DNA of 64,000 nt, taken from Rossellomorea pakistanensis. Lineage in GTDB: Bacteria; Bacillota; Bacilli; Bacillales; Bacillaceae_B. The notes under the pieces are model-generated. The model saw only the letters and a list, made by a program, of their open reading frames with translations. It searched no databases and had not been told where the DNA came from. The stretch covers positions 124,001 to 188,000 of the forward strand of contig NZ_JAFBDZ010000001.1 in assembly GCF_016908495.1 (NCBI RefSeq), written 5' to 3'. The position numbers were made by a program, and so were the translations under genes. Numbering within the stretch: position 1 is the first letter of the stretch; each line of letters opens with the position of its first letter. Positions 28,309 through 37,563 of this stretch are shown here, piece after piece.

Positions 28309-29352
28309 ATGTATGATGTAGTCGTCATTGGAGCTGGTCAAGCAGGTTTAGCTATGGGATATTTTTTACAGAAACAGCAAATGAATTATCTTATTCTGGA
28401 TAAAGGCTCACAGGTAGGGGAAGTTTGGAAGAATAGGTATGATTCTTTGAAGTTATTCACTCCTAGAATGTTTAATGCACTGCCAGGTTTACCATTATTA
28501 GGTGATAATCATGGATTACCAACAAAAGACGAAATGGCCGCATATCTCAATCAATATGCAGAAGTATTTCATTTATCTATTAAATTCAATTGCGAAGTCA
28601 TTCAAGTGACGAAGGAAAATGAAATCTTCACAATCGTGACGAATGAGGGCGAATTGATATCAAAAGCCATTGTTGTAGCAACTGGTCCTTTTCAAAAACC
28701 ATGGATTCCAGAGGTTTCTTATCATTTATCTGATGAGATCCTTCAATTGCACTCATCAGAATACAAGAATCCAACACAGCTGAAAAAAGGGGATGTATTA
28801 GTGGTTGGTGGAGGAAATAGTGGGGCACAGATCGCTGTGGAACTTTCACGACAAATAACGACCTATTTAGCTGTAAGCCAGCCATTGAGATACCTTCCAT
28901 TATTCCTTTGTGGAAAGAGTATCTTTTGGTGGTTTAAAAAAGCAGGAATCTTGAACGCATCAAATACATCTCTAATAGGGAAATTGATTCAAAAAAAAGG
29001 TGATCCTATTTTTGGAAAAGAATTAAAAAGAATGATTCTTAATGGAACCATCACGGTAAAGGGAAGAGTCGTTTCAATTGAGAAAGATTTAATTGAATTT
29101 AACAAGGGAGCCTCAGTAAAAGTTCAAAATATTATATGGGCCACAGGTTTTAAGTCGGATTATCATTGGTTAAAAATCACTAATAGCATTAATCATAATC
29201 GCCAAGTTGAACACGATAGAGGTGTCAGTCCTGTGAAAGGTTTATATTTTCTAGGATTACCATGGCAAACAAGAAGAGGTTCTGCCCTCCTTCAAGGAGT
29301 AGGGGAAGATGCGCGTTTTATTATGAATCATATAAGTTGGGAGAGAGTTTAG
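28309..29352 (+). CDS. czcO: CzcO-like FAD-dependent oxidoreductase
   Basis: 347 residues of the flavin monooxygenase-like family. FAD-binding GAGQAGLAMG at residues about 8-17, second dinucleotide site GGGNSGAQIAVEL (about 165-177), and ATGFKSDY near the C-terminus. Annotated czcO genes accompany CDF zinc/cadmium exporters, but the enzyme's reaction is unknown. ATG 28309 follows GAGGTGG. Its stop overlaps the GTG start of the downstream arsR gene. The operator at 28267 indicates metal-dependent induction. Confidence 0.88.
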   Translation: MYDVVVIGAGQAGLAMGYFLQKQQMNYLILDKGSQVGEVWKNRYDSLKLFTPRMFNALPGLPLLGDNHGLPTKDEMAAYLNQYAEVFHLSIKFNCEVIQVTKENEIFTIVTNEGELISKAIVVATGPFQKPWIPEVSYHLSDEILQLHSSEYKNPTQLKKGDVLVVGGGNSGAQIAVELSRQITTYLAVSQPLRYLPLFLCGKSIFWWFKKAGILNASNTSLIGKLIQKKGDPIFGKELKRMILNGTITVKGRVVSIEKDLIEFNKGASVKVQNIIWATGFKSDYHWLKITNSINHNRQVEHDRGVSPVKGLYFLGLPWQTRRGSALLQGVGEDARFIMNHISWERV

Positions 29353-29666
29353 TGGAGAAACAACAGCATAGCTTTTTGTCGGAAATGACGGTTGAAGAAT
29401 CGTCACGGTTATTAAAAGCCATATCAGATCCAACTAGAATAAAAATCCTTTATCTACTATTTCAGGAGGAATGTTCGGTAGGACATATTACAGAAGTATT
29501 AGAATTATCCCAATCAGCGGTTTCACATCAGCTTAGTTATTTAAGGAAACTGAAATTGGTAAAGTATCGAAAAGAAAAGAATATAAGTTATTACACTTAT
29601 AGTGATGAACATGTTGTAGGCATCCTGAATCAAGTCATTCAACATGTTGAAGAATGTAAGGAGTGA
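29352..29666 (+). CDS. ArsR/SmtB family metal-sensing repressor
   Basis: 104 residues: winged helix (SDPTRIKILYLLFQEECSVG, LSQSAVSHQLSYLRKLKLVKYRK) and a C-terminal alpha-5 helix DEHVVGILNQVIQHVEE. The alpha-5 metal ligands Asp, His, His occupy the CzrA positions, but the fourth ligand is Glu instead of the His of CzrA, as in cyanobacterial SmtB. It should bind zinc (or cobalt) and release the operator upstream of czcO. The start is GTG 29352, with GGGAGAGAG upstream; the longer frame reads through czcO. Confidence 0.9.
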   Translation: MEKQQHSFLSEMTVEESSRLLKAISDPTRIKILYLLFQEECSVGHITEVLELSQSAVSHQLSYLRKLKLVKYRKEKNISYYTYSDEHVVGILNQVIQHVEECKE

Positions 29667-29671
29667 GGTAA

Positions 29672-30592
29672 ATGGGGCATCATCATGGTCATGATCATCA
29701 TCATCATCATTTTGATGAAACGAGAGAGGGAAACAAAAAAGGTTTAATAATAGCTTTGTTGATTACTGCTGGAATAATGATTCTAGAATTCGTTGGCGGA
29801 CTCATCACCAATAGTTTAGCTCTGTTGTCTGATAGTGGGCATATGTTATCAGATGCTAGTTCATTGGCATTGAGCTTGGTTGCCATCTGGTTTGCCAACC
29901 GTCCTTCTTCCGCAAATAAAACCTATGGATATTATCGCTTTGAGATTTTAGCCGCGCTTTTCAACGGTGTGACATTGTTTATTATCGCTGGATTTATTAT
30001 TTATGAAGCTTATGGCCGTTTTTTAGAACCACCGACAGTAGCAAGTGGAATGATGATGGGGATTGCTGTTGTGGGGTTGTTAGCCAATCTTTTAAGTGCA
30101 TGGTCGTTATTTCGTAAAGGGGATGTGAAAGATAATGTGAATTTAAAAAGTGCTTATCTCCATGTCCTTGGTGATGCATTAGGCTCTGTTGGGGCGATTG
30201 TTGCAGGGGTTCTCATGCTTGTATTTGAATGGTATGCAGCCGACCCAATTATTTCTGTCATTGTCGCTCTATTAATTTTAAAAAGCGCATGGGGGGTATT
30301 GCAACAGAGCATTCACATTTTAATGGAAGGGACACCCTTGACACTGAATCATGCTGAAGTGAAAACAATTCTAGAAAATATCGAAGGAGTTAAGAATGTT
30401 CACGATCTCCACATCTGGACAATCACTTCTGGTTTAGATTCTTTAAGCTGTCACTTATTAGTAGCGGATGAAAGTAATGAACAAGAAATTCTCCAGCAAG
30501 CAATCGATACGATACGTGAGCACTGTAAAATCGAGCATACAACTATACAAATAGAAAAATCCTGCCTAGTACACGGGGATATGAAGGTATAG
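29672..30592 (+). CDS. czcD: Cation diffusion facilitator CzcD (Zn/Cd/Co exporter)
   Basis: 306 residues with a His-rich N-terminus (GHHHGHDHHHHHF), six membrane helices, metal-site HxxxD motifs (SDSGHMLSDASSL in helix 2, HVLGDALGS in helix 5) and a cytoplasmic C-terminal domain (VHDLHIWTITSG). It exports divalent metal against protons. GGAGTGAGG precedes ATG 29672, five bases after the repressor gene. Order czcO-arsR-czcD gives a complete self-regulated zinc/cadmium resistance operon. Confidence 0.94.
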   Translation: MGHHHGHDHHHHHFDETREGNKKGLIIALLITAGIMILEFVGGLITNSLALLSDSGHMLSDASSLALSLVAIWFANRPSSANKTYGYYRFEILAALFNGVTLFIIAGFIIYEAYGRFLEPPTVASGMMMGIAVVGLLANLLSAWSLFRKGDVKDNVNLKSAYLHVLGDALGSVGAIVAGVLMLVFEWYAADPIISVIVALLILKSAWGVLQQSIHILMEGTPLTLNHAEVKTILENIEGVKNVHDLHIWTITSGLDSLSCHLLVADESNEQEILQQAIDTIREHCKIEHTTIQIEKSCLVHGDMKV

Positions 30593-30601
30593 GGACTGTT
30601 C

Positions 30602-30643
30602 ATGGTACCTGGTACAAAAAGAACATATTGTGCCAGGTACCAT
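30602..30643. terminator. Perfect hairpin after czcD
   Basis: ATGGTACCTGG and CCAGGTACCAT form an 11-bp perfect stem around a 20-base loop that itself pairs partly (ACAA/TTGT), followed by TTTTA. Likely terminator of the czc operon; it may also be a mobile palindromic repeat of the GGTACCTGG type. Confidence 0.65.
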
Positions 30644-30734
30644 TTTAAAATCTGTTTTGAAATTATTTTATATTTTTTGCCTTAGGTGGGAGGATACAGG
30701 TAGAATATTATTTTCTCTAAGAGGTGATGTGTCA

Positions 30735-31595
30735 ATGGATATAGAGGGTATGAGTTATGGTAATGATTATAAATACATTCCTGCCACTTCTATTGGGAGC
30801 GGTACTGAGAAACAGATTGCTGCTAATTTGTGTTATCAAACGATCCAAATTGTGAATGTTTGTTATGTGTGTCATCCTGAAAATGGTGAGTGGGTACTTG
30901 TGGATGCTGGTATGCCAAAATCCGCGGATACTATTATTGCATTTGCAGACGAGCATTTTGGTTCCAACAACCCACCAAATGCTATCATTCTAACCCATGG
31001 TCATTTTGATCATGTGGGGGCAATTATTGAGCTTGTAAATCATTGGGATGTACCTGTGTATGCTCATCCATTAGAAATACCCTATTTAACAGGTAAAGAG
31101 AATTATCCAGAGCCTGATTCAACTGTTGAAGGTGGATTAATAGCTAAAATGTCCCCATTATTCCCAAATGAGTCCATCAATTTAGGAAGTCATATTCATG
31201 AACTTCCTAGCGATGGGTCTGTTCCAGAGATGGATGGTTGGCGCTGGATTCACACACCAGGACATACACCGGGACATGTATCTTTTTTCAGAGAAGAAGA
31301 TCGTTCACTAATCGTAGGGGATGCTTTTGTAACAGTCAAACAAGATTCGCTTTACAATGTTCTTACCCAGGATCTCGAAATGAATGGACCTCCAAGATAC
31401 TTTACAACAGATTGGGAAGCAGCATGGAATTCTGTTAGAAAATTAGAAACGTTGAAACCAGCCGTTGCGATAACGGGTCATGGAAGCCCATTAGCTGGTG
31501 AAGCCTTATTAAATAGCTTACACAAGCTTGTAGGCGACTTTGAGACAATCGCAATACCTGATTACGGGAAGTACGTTAATAAAAAGAAACATTAA
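30735..31595 (+). CDS. Metallo-beta-lactamase-fold hydrolase
   Basis: 286 residues. Zinc motifs THGHFDHVG, HTPGHTPGH, VGDAF and TGHGSPL define an MBL-fold hydrolase of the lactonase/glyoxalase II-like type. ATG 30735 with AGAGGTGATG upstream is preferred; the longer frame upstream has no ribosome binding site. Substrate cannot be told; candidates are lactones, thioesters or phosphodiesters. It is monocistronic, flanked by hairpin and repeat B. Confidence 0.85.
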   Translation: MDIEGMSYGNDYKYIPATSIGSGTEKQIAANLCYQTIQIVNVCYVCHPENGEWVLVDAGMPKSADTIIAFADEHFGSNNPPNAIILTHGHFDHVGAIIELVNHWDVPVYAHPLEIPYLTGKENYPEPDSTVEGGLIAKMSPLFPNESINLGSHIHELPSDGSVPEMDGWRWIHTPGHTPGHVSFFREEDRSLIVGDAFVTVKQDSLYNVLTQDLEMNGPPRYFTTDWEAAWNSVRKLETLKPAVAITGHGSPLAGEALLNSLHKLVGDFETIAIPDYGKYVNKKKH

Positions 31596-31609
31596 ACTAA
31601 TGTGTTTAT

Positions 31610-31736
31610 AGGACTGTCCTTTAAGGGGGCCGGAACCACTATGATTGTCCATCTATAGAAGATATCTTGAGGGTTACTTCTATAGATTGATAATGCGGTG
31701 GTTCCTGACTCCTTGGTTTGGGACAGCCTTTTTCTT
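31610..31736. repeat. Repeat family B, copy 2
   Basis: Outer AGGACTGTCC / GGGACAGCCT, inner CGGAACCAC / GTGGTTCC, and a central TATAGAAG segment in the inverse orientation to copy 1; T run TTTTTCTT follows. It begins 14 bases after the MBL-fold gene. Confidence 0.82.
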
Positions 31737-31801
31737 TTGCCGTATAATTTTCCACTCGAAAGTAAAGCATGTTAACAGTAATGGTTTTAGGGAGGAACCC
31801 T

Positions 31802-33325
31802 ATGTTTTTTAAAAAATCGAGAAGGAATCGTGCCGGTCATAATGCTATAGGACGGGAGCTAAAGGAGCATCAAAACGGTAATTCCATTAGCCCGGAAAAA
31901 GCGGTATTTATTAATGAAATCAAAAATAGGCTAAACGATAGTTCAGATTTAAAGCATAAAGAAGTGGAATCAAAAATAACGCTATTTTTTATAGATACTT
32001 TGATTGATAAAACAATGCTTCATCAGGATATAATGCGACATGTATATCGACTAGATTCAGAACCAGTAGAATTGATGAATATGCTGACGGTTGCTGAAGT
32101 TAAAAAAGATAGCAACTACGAGGACACGGTGGTTTCTATTCTTAGCGGAGCGGTGGCCATTCACGTTGAAGGGTATCCTTATGTCATAAGTGCTCAAATT
32201 AAATCAAAAACAAGTCGTTCCCTTACTAAACCTGAAAATGAATCACAAGTCATTGGACCACAGATTGCCTTTAATGAAAATCTTGCCACGAATATATCGT
32301 TAATTCGAAGTTATTTGGCTAATCCTAGATTATGCAATGAGATGTATCATGTCGGAAAACAAACTAGAACAGCGATATCGATCATGTATATAAAAGGAAT
32401 TGCCTCAGATGAAATGGTTCAAACCTTACGTCAGCGTATCAAAACGATCAAAATCGATGGCATAATTGATAGTTCAGTACTGGTGCAGTTAATTGATGAC
32501 AATTCCCTATCTATTTTTCCTCAGATGCTTTTGACAGAAAGACCTGATAAATCTAGTACGATGCTGCTAAATGGAAAAATAGTTGTGATTGTCGATGGAA
32601 GTTCTTTAGTAATAGGATGCCCACAGAGCTTTTTGGAATTTTTTCAGAGTATGGAGGATCAGAATGTTAAGTGGCATGTTTCAAGCTTTCTCCGCCTTTT
32701 AAGGATTATAGCAATGATTCTTTCGGTATTTTTTACAGCTTTTTATGTTGCTTCCCTTACTTTTCATTATGAGGTCATCCCACAACCATTGTTAGTACCC
32801 TTAAGTGAATCGAGATCACGTGTCCCGTTTCCACCTATTATTGAAGCACTTCTTTTGGAGTTTATTATTGAACTATTAAGAGAAGCAGGTGCTCGTTTAC
32901 CGACTAAGGTCGGACAAACAATGGGTATCGTAGGCGGTATTGTCATAGGAACAGCAGCTGTTCAAGCAGGATTTACAAGCAATATTCTCATCATCATTAT
33001 TGCATTAGGGGCACTTGCTTCCTTTACGACTCCAAGCTATACAATGGGCAATGTTATACGGATATTACGTTTTCCGATTATTTTGTTAGCAGGATTTTGG
33101 GGCTTCTATGGAATTATGTTTGCCTTTTGCTTTCTACTGATTCATTTATTACGTCAATCTAGTTTAGGAAGTCCATATATGATTCCTTTTTATCCACCGC
33201 GATTAGCCGATTGGAAAGATAGTATCGTAAGGTTACCACTGAAGTTTACCTTCAAAAGACCATTCCAAACAAGGCCTGAAAATGTACAGAAATATAACCC
33301 AAAAGAACATCAAGACTATGAATAG
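31802..33325 (+). CDS. Spore germinant receptor subunit A (GerAA family)
   Basis: 507 residues. Hydrophilic N-terminal domain (about 1-300, with the FIDTLIDKTMLHQDIMRHV region) followed by four to six membrane helices (from VKWHVSSFLRLLRIIAMI on) including the family segment PFPPIIEALLLEFIIELLREAGARLP. It is the A subunit of a nutrient receptor in the spore inner membrane. AGGGAGG precedes ATG 31802; the frame extends upstream without a site. B and C subunit genes follow directly. Confidence 0.93.
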   Translation: MFFKKSRRNRAGHNAIGRELKEHQNGNSISPEKAVFINEIKNRLNDSSDLKHKEVESKITLFFIDTLIDKTMLHQDIMRHVYRLDSEPVELMNMLTVAEVKKDSNYEDTVVSILSGAVAIHVEGYPYVISAQIKSKTSRSLTKPENESQVIGPQIAFNENLATNISLIRSYLANPRLCNEMYHVGKQTRTAISIMYIKGIASDEMVQTLRQRIKTIKIDGIIDSSVLVQLIDDNSLSIFPQMLLTERPDKSSTMLLNGKIVVIVDGSSLVIGCPQSFLEFFQSMEDQNVKWHVSSFLRLLRIIAMILSVFFTAFYVASLTFHYEVIPQPLLVPLSESRSRVPFPPIIEALLLEFIIELLREAGARLPTKVGQTMGIVGGIVIGTAAVQAGFTSNILIIIIALGALASFTTPSYTMGNVIRILRFPIILLAGFWGFYGIMFAFCFLLIHLLRQSSLGSPYMIPFYPPRLADWKDSIVRLPLKFTFKRPFQTRPENVQKYNPKEHQDYE

Positions 33326-33345
33326 TATATGTGGTGGTGAATGAA

Positions 33346-34458
33346 ATGAAAGTTCTCATACAGCCTAAGCCTCAGTCTCTGATTAATGCCTTCCTGGTAT
33401 TTTTTGTTGTCCATGCTCTTCAGATTGGCGTAGGTGTGCAAGGTTTTCAACGGATTATCTATATGGATGCTAAGCATGATGCTTGGATATCGGTGATCCT
33501 TGCTGGACTTGCTACTAGTATTATTTCATGGATCATGATAAAGACATTAAATTTATATCCATCTACAGATCTTTTCGGAATCCATTTTGATCTATATGGT
33601 AAATGGTTGGGGGGATTTCTAAATTTTGTATATAGTTTATATTGCTTTGGGGCAGCCTTCGTTGTTATTCGAAACTATATCGAAGTAGTCCAAGCCTGGA
33701 TATTCCCAGAAGTGCCAACGTGGTTTTTCTCAATTACTTTGTTGCTGTTAATCATCTACGGCATTACTGGTGGTTTTAGAATCATTGTAGGAGTTTGCTT
33801 CTTCAGTATAATACTTTCTATTTGGATGCTAGCGCTCCTTGCCTATCCACTACAATTTGCGAATATTTCTTATCTTTTTCCAGTCTTTGAATCGAATCTA
33901 ACAGATATTCTTAAAGGCGTTTATAATATGACCTTTACGATTCTTGGTTTTGAAATCATTTATATATTTTTTCCCTTTGTAAAGGAAAAGAATAAAATAC
34001 AGAAATACGTGCAATTAAGCATCCTCTGGACCACTGCCATCTATCTAACGCTAATGATTATCTCACTCGCTTATTTCAGTGGAGACCAGCTTGAGAGAAC
34101 GATCTGGGCCACTTTATCTTTATTCAAAATTGTCCGACTGCCATTTATTGAGCGTTTTGAATATGTAGCCGTTGCGTTTTGGATGCTCATTATCATTCCT
34201 AATTTAATGCTATATTTATGGGCAGCTTCAAGAGGGATGGCACGGGTCTTTCAAAAGGGGGAAAAGCGTTTTGTTTGGCTCTTCTCAGCAGGCATCTTCA
34301 TCTCTGTCCAATTCTTTATGACTCGAGTAGAAATTAATATGATCAATGGATTATTCGCAAAATGTGCCTTCCTAGTTGTATTCTGTTATCCTGTACTTCT
34401 CTTTCTATTAGCTTTGTTTAAAAAGAAAGTCTTATCAACAAAGGGGGGCGAATCATGA
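33346..34458 (+). CDS. Spore germinant receptor subunit B (GerAB family, APC-type permease)
   Basis: 370 residues, about ten membrane helices, with the family features LQIGVGVQGFQRIIYMDAKHDAWISV near the N-terminus. B subunits bind the germinant. Start ATG 33346 follows GGTGGTGA. It overlaps the C subunit gene by four bases (ATGA). A distant paralogue without A and C partners lies at 40911-42026. Confidence 0.92.
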   Translation: MKVLIQPKPQSLINAFLVFFVVHALQIGVGVQGFQRIIYMDAKHDAWISVILAGLATSIISWIMIKTLNLYPSTDLFGIHFDLYGKWLGGFLNFVYSLYCFGAAFVVIRNYIEVVQAWIFPEVPTWFFSITLLLLIIYGITGGFRIIVGVCFFSIILSIWMLALLAYPLQFANISYLFPVFESNLTDILKGVYNMTFTILGFEIIYIFFPFVKEKNKIQKYVQLSILWTTAIYLTLMIISLAYFSGDQLERTIWATLSLFKIVRLPFIERFEYVAVAFWMLIIIPNLMLYLWAASRGMARVFQKGEKRFVWLFSAGIFISVQFFMTRVEINMINGLFAKCAFLVVFCYPVLLFLLALFKKKVLSTKGGES

Positions 34459-35570
34459 ATTATATCTTAAGAACGTTTGTCTGTCTCACACTAGTCATTG
34501 TACTTTCCGGATGTGCAGAAATGAATATTTTAGAGAAAATAGGGATCATCACTACAGTTGGATACGATTTCGATGAAGATGATCAACTTTCTACAACAAT
34601 GATCTTACTGCAATCTGACCCGGATGCACCTAAAAATTCAACCATTGTTAATGGTAAAGCGATAACGAGTAAAGGTTCAAGAATAAAGGCAAATTTAAAG
34701 ACACCAAAAAAATTAGCTTCGGGTCAGCTTCGTGTTGCATTATTTGGTGAAGAGCTTGCAAGAAATGGGTTGAAGACGATTATTGACACCCTTGTCCGTG
34801 ACCCCTCTATCAGTGATTTAACGTATTTAGCGATTGTCCAGGGAAATGCCGAAGAGCTTTTAAGGAATGACAACGAGCAATACATTGATATGGGGCGTTA
34901 TGTTTATGAAGAACTTGATCAAAATATTAAAAATGAACTTATACCATCAACTACATTACAGGAGGTTCTCCATGATTATTATTCACTAGGGGTCGATCCT
35001 ATCATTCCAACGATAAAATTGGACCATCCACAAATCATGATTACCGGAATGGCAATCATGAATAATGATAAAATGGTAGGGACCATTTCTAGTGACAAAA
35101 GCTTTTATATAAAATTAGTCAAGCAACGGTATGAGACTGGTTCCCTTGAAGTAATTATGGATAGTAATGCAAGCGAGTTCGCTGATGACACGAAGGAATT
35201 AGCGATCGTATTAGACACCATCAAAACTAATAATAATATCGAGCTTAAGAACAAAGACAAACTGGAATTCAATATGAATCTAAAAATTGATGCCAGATTA
35301 TTAGAGATAAATAAAAACATTGATTTAAAAAACCCAAAGAATATAAAAACGTTAGAAGAAGATGTAAAAAAGGAAATGAAAAAGGAGATTTTAGATCTAA
35401 TTGCTTATTGTAAATCAAAAGATTCCGATGCTTTTGGTTTCGGTGAAGTATATAGGAGCTCAATTAAAGATTCCAAACTAACTCGTGAGAAATGGCATGA
35501 AATATATAAGGATATTAAGGTAAATGTTAATATAGATTTTAATATTTTGCGTACTGGAGTTGTGGAGTAG
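34455..35570 (+). CDS. Spore germinant receptor subunit C (GerAC family lipoprotein)
   Basis: 371 residues. Lipoprotein signal with lipobox LSGC (Cys about residue 22), then the GerAC fold (EKIGIITTVGYDF, LRVALFGEELARNGL, and a C-terminal domain about 210-370). Completes the A-B-C receptor operon; AAGGGGGG precedes ATG 34455. Which nutrient it senses cannot be read from the sequence. Confidence 0.93.
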   Translation: MNYILRTFVCLTLVIVLSGCAEMNILEKIGIITTVGYDFDEDDQLSTTMILLQSDPDAPKNSTIVNGKAITSKGSRIKANLKTPKKLASGQLRVALFGEELARNGLKTIIDTLVRDPSISDLTYLAIVQGNAEELLRNDNEQYIDMGRYVYEELDQNIKNELIPSTTLQEVLHDYYSLGVDPIIPTIKLDHPQIMITGMAIMNNDKMVGTISSDKSFYIKLVKQRYETGSLEVIMDSNASEFADDTKELAIVLDTIKTNNNIELKNKDKLEFNMNLKIDARLLEINKNIDLKNPKNIKTLEEDVKKEMKKEILDLIAYCKSKDSDAFGFGEVYRSSIKDSKLTREKWHEIYKDIKVNVNIDFNILRTGVVE

Positions 35571-35903
35571 AAGATAAATGTTTAGGGCTCAATAAAGGCC
35601 TGTAATTGGAACTTTTTTATTTGATAAGTACTGCCATTACCTATGGGATCGTTTAGATTTATATTCATATTTTATCTTTAATCAGGGGAAAGTAGTAATA
35701 AGAATTGGGAAGATAAGATGGGGTCTATAGGTGTTAAATAAAGATGAGTAACGTTCTTCATTGTGCAAGATGTGAACCTTTATGCTAGAGCCCTTTGTCC
35801 GGACACACTTATTCTTTATTATATTCAAAACATTAGATATCTTAGGTTAAATACTTCTAGTATTACATTGTAAACATTAGAATCAATTTATGAGGAGCTT
35901 GTT
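35571..35903. other. Intergenic region after ger operon
   Basis: 330 AT-rich bases. I see no gene and no strong hairpin terminator (a weak AGGCCT element lies near 35595). The promoter for the DUF421 gene must be in its right part, but no clear boxes. Confidence 0.4.
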
Positions 35904-36533
35904 ATGGAATTTGATTGGATATGGAAAGCTGTACTTATCGTTATCGCAGGAACTTTTTTATTAAGAATAGCAGGGAGAAAATCTATTTCCCAAATGACTT
36001 TGGCTCAAACAGTCATCATGGTTGGTATTGGATCTTTATTAATTCAGCCTGTTGCTGGAAAAAGCATTTGGACAACTATTGCTGTGGGAGCAATCCTCAT
36101 TCTTACTCTAATTGTTTTAGAATACGCTCAATTGAAATCCGATAATGTAGAGAAATTGATCACAGGGAAAGCCAAGATCTTGATAGAAAACGGAAACATT
36201 AACGAAAAGAATCTTAGGAAATTACGATTTACTGTAGATCAGCTTGAAATGAAATTAAGGCAGCAAAATGTTTCAAAGATAAATGATGTCAAATATGCAA
36301 CATTAGAACCTAATGGACAAGTAGGGTATGAATTAAAACAAGAGGCACAGCCAGTTACAAAACAAGAATTTCAATTATTACAACAAGATATCCAACAAAT
36401 AAAACAATTACTCAATCCAGGTTTAAGGTCAGGTTCTCAGCAACTAAATCAACCGAACAATCAACAGGATTTATTTGATGAAGTGGCTATGAAAGCTCAT
36501 GACAAAAATACGCCACCTAAGCATTTGCAATGA
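35904..36533 (+). CDS. DUF421 (YetF-family) membrane protein
   Basis: 209 residues: about three N-terminal membrane helices (residues 1-75), then the soluble DUF421 domain (KLITGKAKILIENGNINEKNLRKLRFTVDQLEMKLRQQ: the DLxxxLR-type core), and a Gln-rich C-terminal tail (QQDIQQIKQLL ... QQLNQPNNQQD), probably disordered. DUF421 proteins of spore formers have been linked to spore or envelope functions; no reaction known. GAGGAG precedes ATG. Confidence 0.85.
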   Translation: MEFDWIWKAVLIVIAGTFLLRIAGRKSISQMTLAQTVIMVGIGSLLIQPVAGKSIWTTIAVGAILILTLIVLEYAQLKSDNVEKLITGKAKILIENGNINEKNLRKLRFTVDQLEMKLRQQNVSKINDVKYATLEPNGQVGYELKQEAQPVTKQEFQLLQQDIQQIKQLLNPGLRSGSQQLNQPNNQQDLFDEVAMKAHDKNTPPKHLQ

Positions 36534-36559
36534 ACGATAACAAAGAAATTTAAAAAAAG

Positions 36560-36590
36560 CCTCGAATTCCGAATTGGAATGTCGGGGTTT
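36560..36590 (+). terminator. Terminator after DUF421 gene
   Basis: CCTCG-A-ATTCC / GGAAT-GT-CGGGG stem with loop GAATT, then TTTATT. Confidence 0.65.
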
Positions 36591-36640
36591 ATTAATGGAA
36601 AAAAACTCTATAAGATTAATGTTTTTACATACATCAAAAA

Positions 36641-36703
36641 TTGCATAGTCTATTGTTTATAAACATAAACATGGTAATACCAACGATCAAATTGGTCAAA
36701 CCA
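36641..36703 (+). promoter_or_regulatory. Promoter with two tandem FadR-type operators
   Basis: Possible -35 TTGCAT (36641) and -10 CATAAA (36664) with 17-bp spacing. Just downstream are two 11-bp palindromes, TGGTAATACCA (36672-36682) and TGGTCAAACCA (36693-36703), exactly 21 bp apart. Both fit TGGTNNNACCA, the E. coli FadR core. Their position at the transcription start implies repression of the downstream regulator by itself. Confidence 0.7.
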
Positions 36704-36723
36704 AGAAAGAAGGTGTTACTGGA

Positions 36724-37401
36724 ATGAATACCGTTGAACAGCAAATCATCACTCAAATTATCCAGGGGAAATATTCGATACACGAACCGCTAGTATCAGA
36801 AAGAGAGTTAGCAAAGGTATTTGGCGTAGGGAGACCTACTATTCGAGAAGCCCTTAAGCAACTAGAAGGAGATGGGTGGGTAACAGTTCGAAAAGGAAAG
36901 CCACCATTAGTCAAGGATTTTTGGAGGGAAGGAAATTTGCATACGATTGCCAATATAATCAATATTTCCGGGGAAGTACCTAACGCATTTATAGTGTATC
37001 TTCTTCAGCTCCGGTCTGTTATTACTCCTGTTATTATAAGGGAAGCGATCGAACATCAGAGGATTCATGTCGTCTCCCTTTTATCGTCCATTGATTCTTT
37101 AGATGATACCCCAGATACTTATGCTCAATTTGATTGGAAATTTCACAAGGGAATTGCCGAGCTTTCCTCAAACCCTCTTTATTTATTACTATTAAATCAC
37201 CTAGATAGCATGTATGTTAAATGTATAAAAGTTTATTATCAGGAGACAAAAGTGAGAAAAGCAACAAGTGAATATTATCAAGAGCTTATTGATTTAGCCT
37301 TAAACGGTAATGGAAAAGCAGCAGAATCTTTAGTTAAAAAGACAATGGTTGAAAGCATGAATGATTGGAAGCAATTAAATGCACTTATAACGCATTCATA
37401 G
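36724..37401 (+). CDS. GntR-family regulator of the E. coli FadR type
   Basis: 225 residues: GntR winged helix (about 1-70; LVSERELAKVFGVGRPTIREALKQLEGDGWV) and a helical C-terminal domain with FDWKFHKGIAELSSNPLYLLLLNHL, which resembles FadR_C (fatty acyl-CoA-binding) instead of the commoner FCD metal-binding domain. AAAGGTG precedes ATG 36724. Two TGGTNNNACCA sites lie upstream. It probably responds to acyl-CoA and controls fatty acid genes elsewhere, as no target gene adjoins it. Bacillus usually uses a TetR-type FadR, so this is a different regulator. Confidence 0.85.
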   Translation: MNTVEQQIITQIIQGKYSIHEPLVSERELAKVFGVGRPTIREALKQLEGDGWVTVRKGKPPLVKDFWREGNLHTIANIINISGEVPNAFIVYLLQLRSVITPVIIREAIEHQRIHVVSLLSSIDSLDDTPDTYAQFDWKFHKGIAELSSNPLYLLLLNHLDSMYVKCIKVYYQETKVRKATSEYYQELIDLALNGNGKAAESLVKKTMVESMNDWKQLNALITHS

Positions 37402-37439
37402 TTTATTATAAAGGTCATTTTTAGGAATATAATTAAGCA

Positions 37440-37530
37440 GTTTGAAAAAGGTCTGGTAAGGTTTTCTTCCTTTTTTAAAGTAATGATTCCTGATTCATAA
37501 GGTTTTAGGCAAGCCCTTTGTTCTTATTTG
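37440..37530. repeat. Degenerate family B remnant
   Basis: AATGATTCCTGATTCATAAGG followed by TTTTAGGCAAGCCCTTTG resembles the right half of family B (GTGGTTCCTGACTCCTT ... GGGACAGCCTTT) with several substitutions. Weak but correctly placed 3' of the regulator gene. Confidence 0.4.
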
Positions 37531-37563
37531 TAATTGCTGAAGGAGGAGTTTCCTTTATAATTA

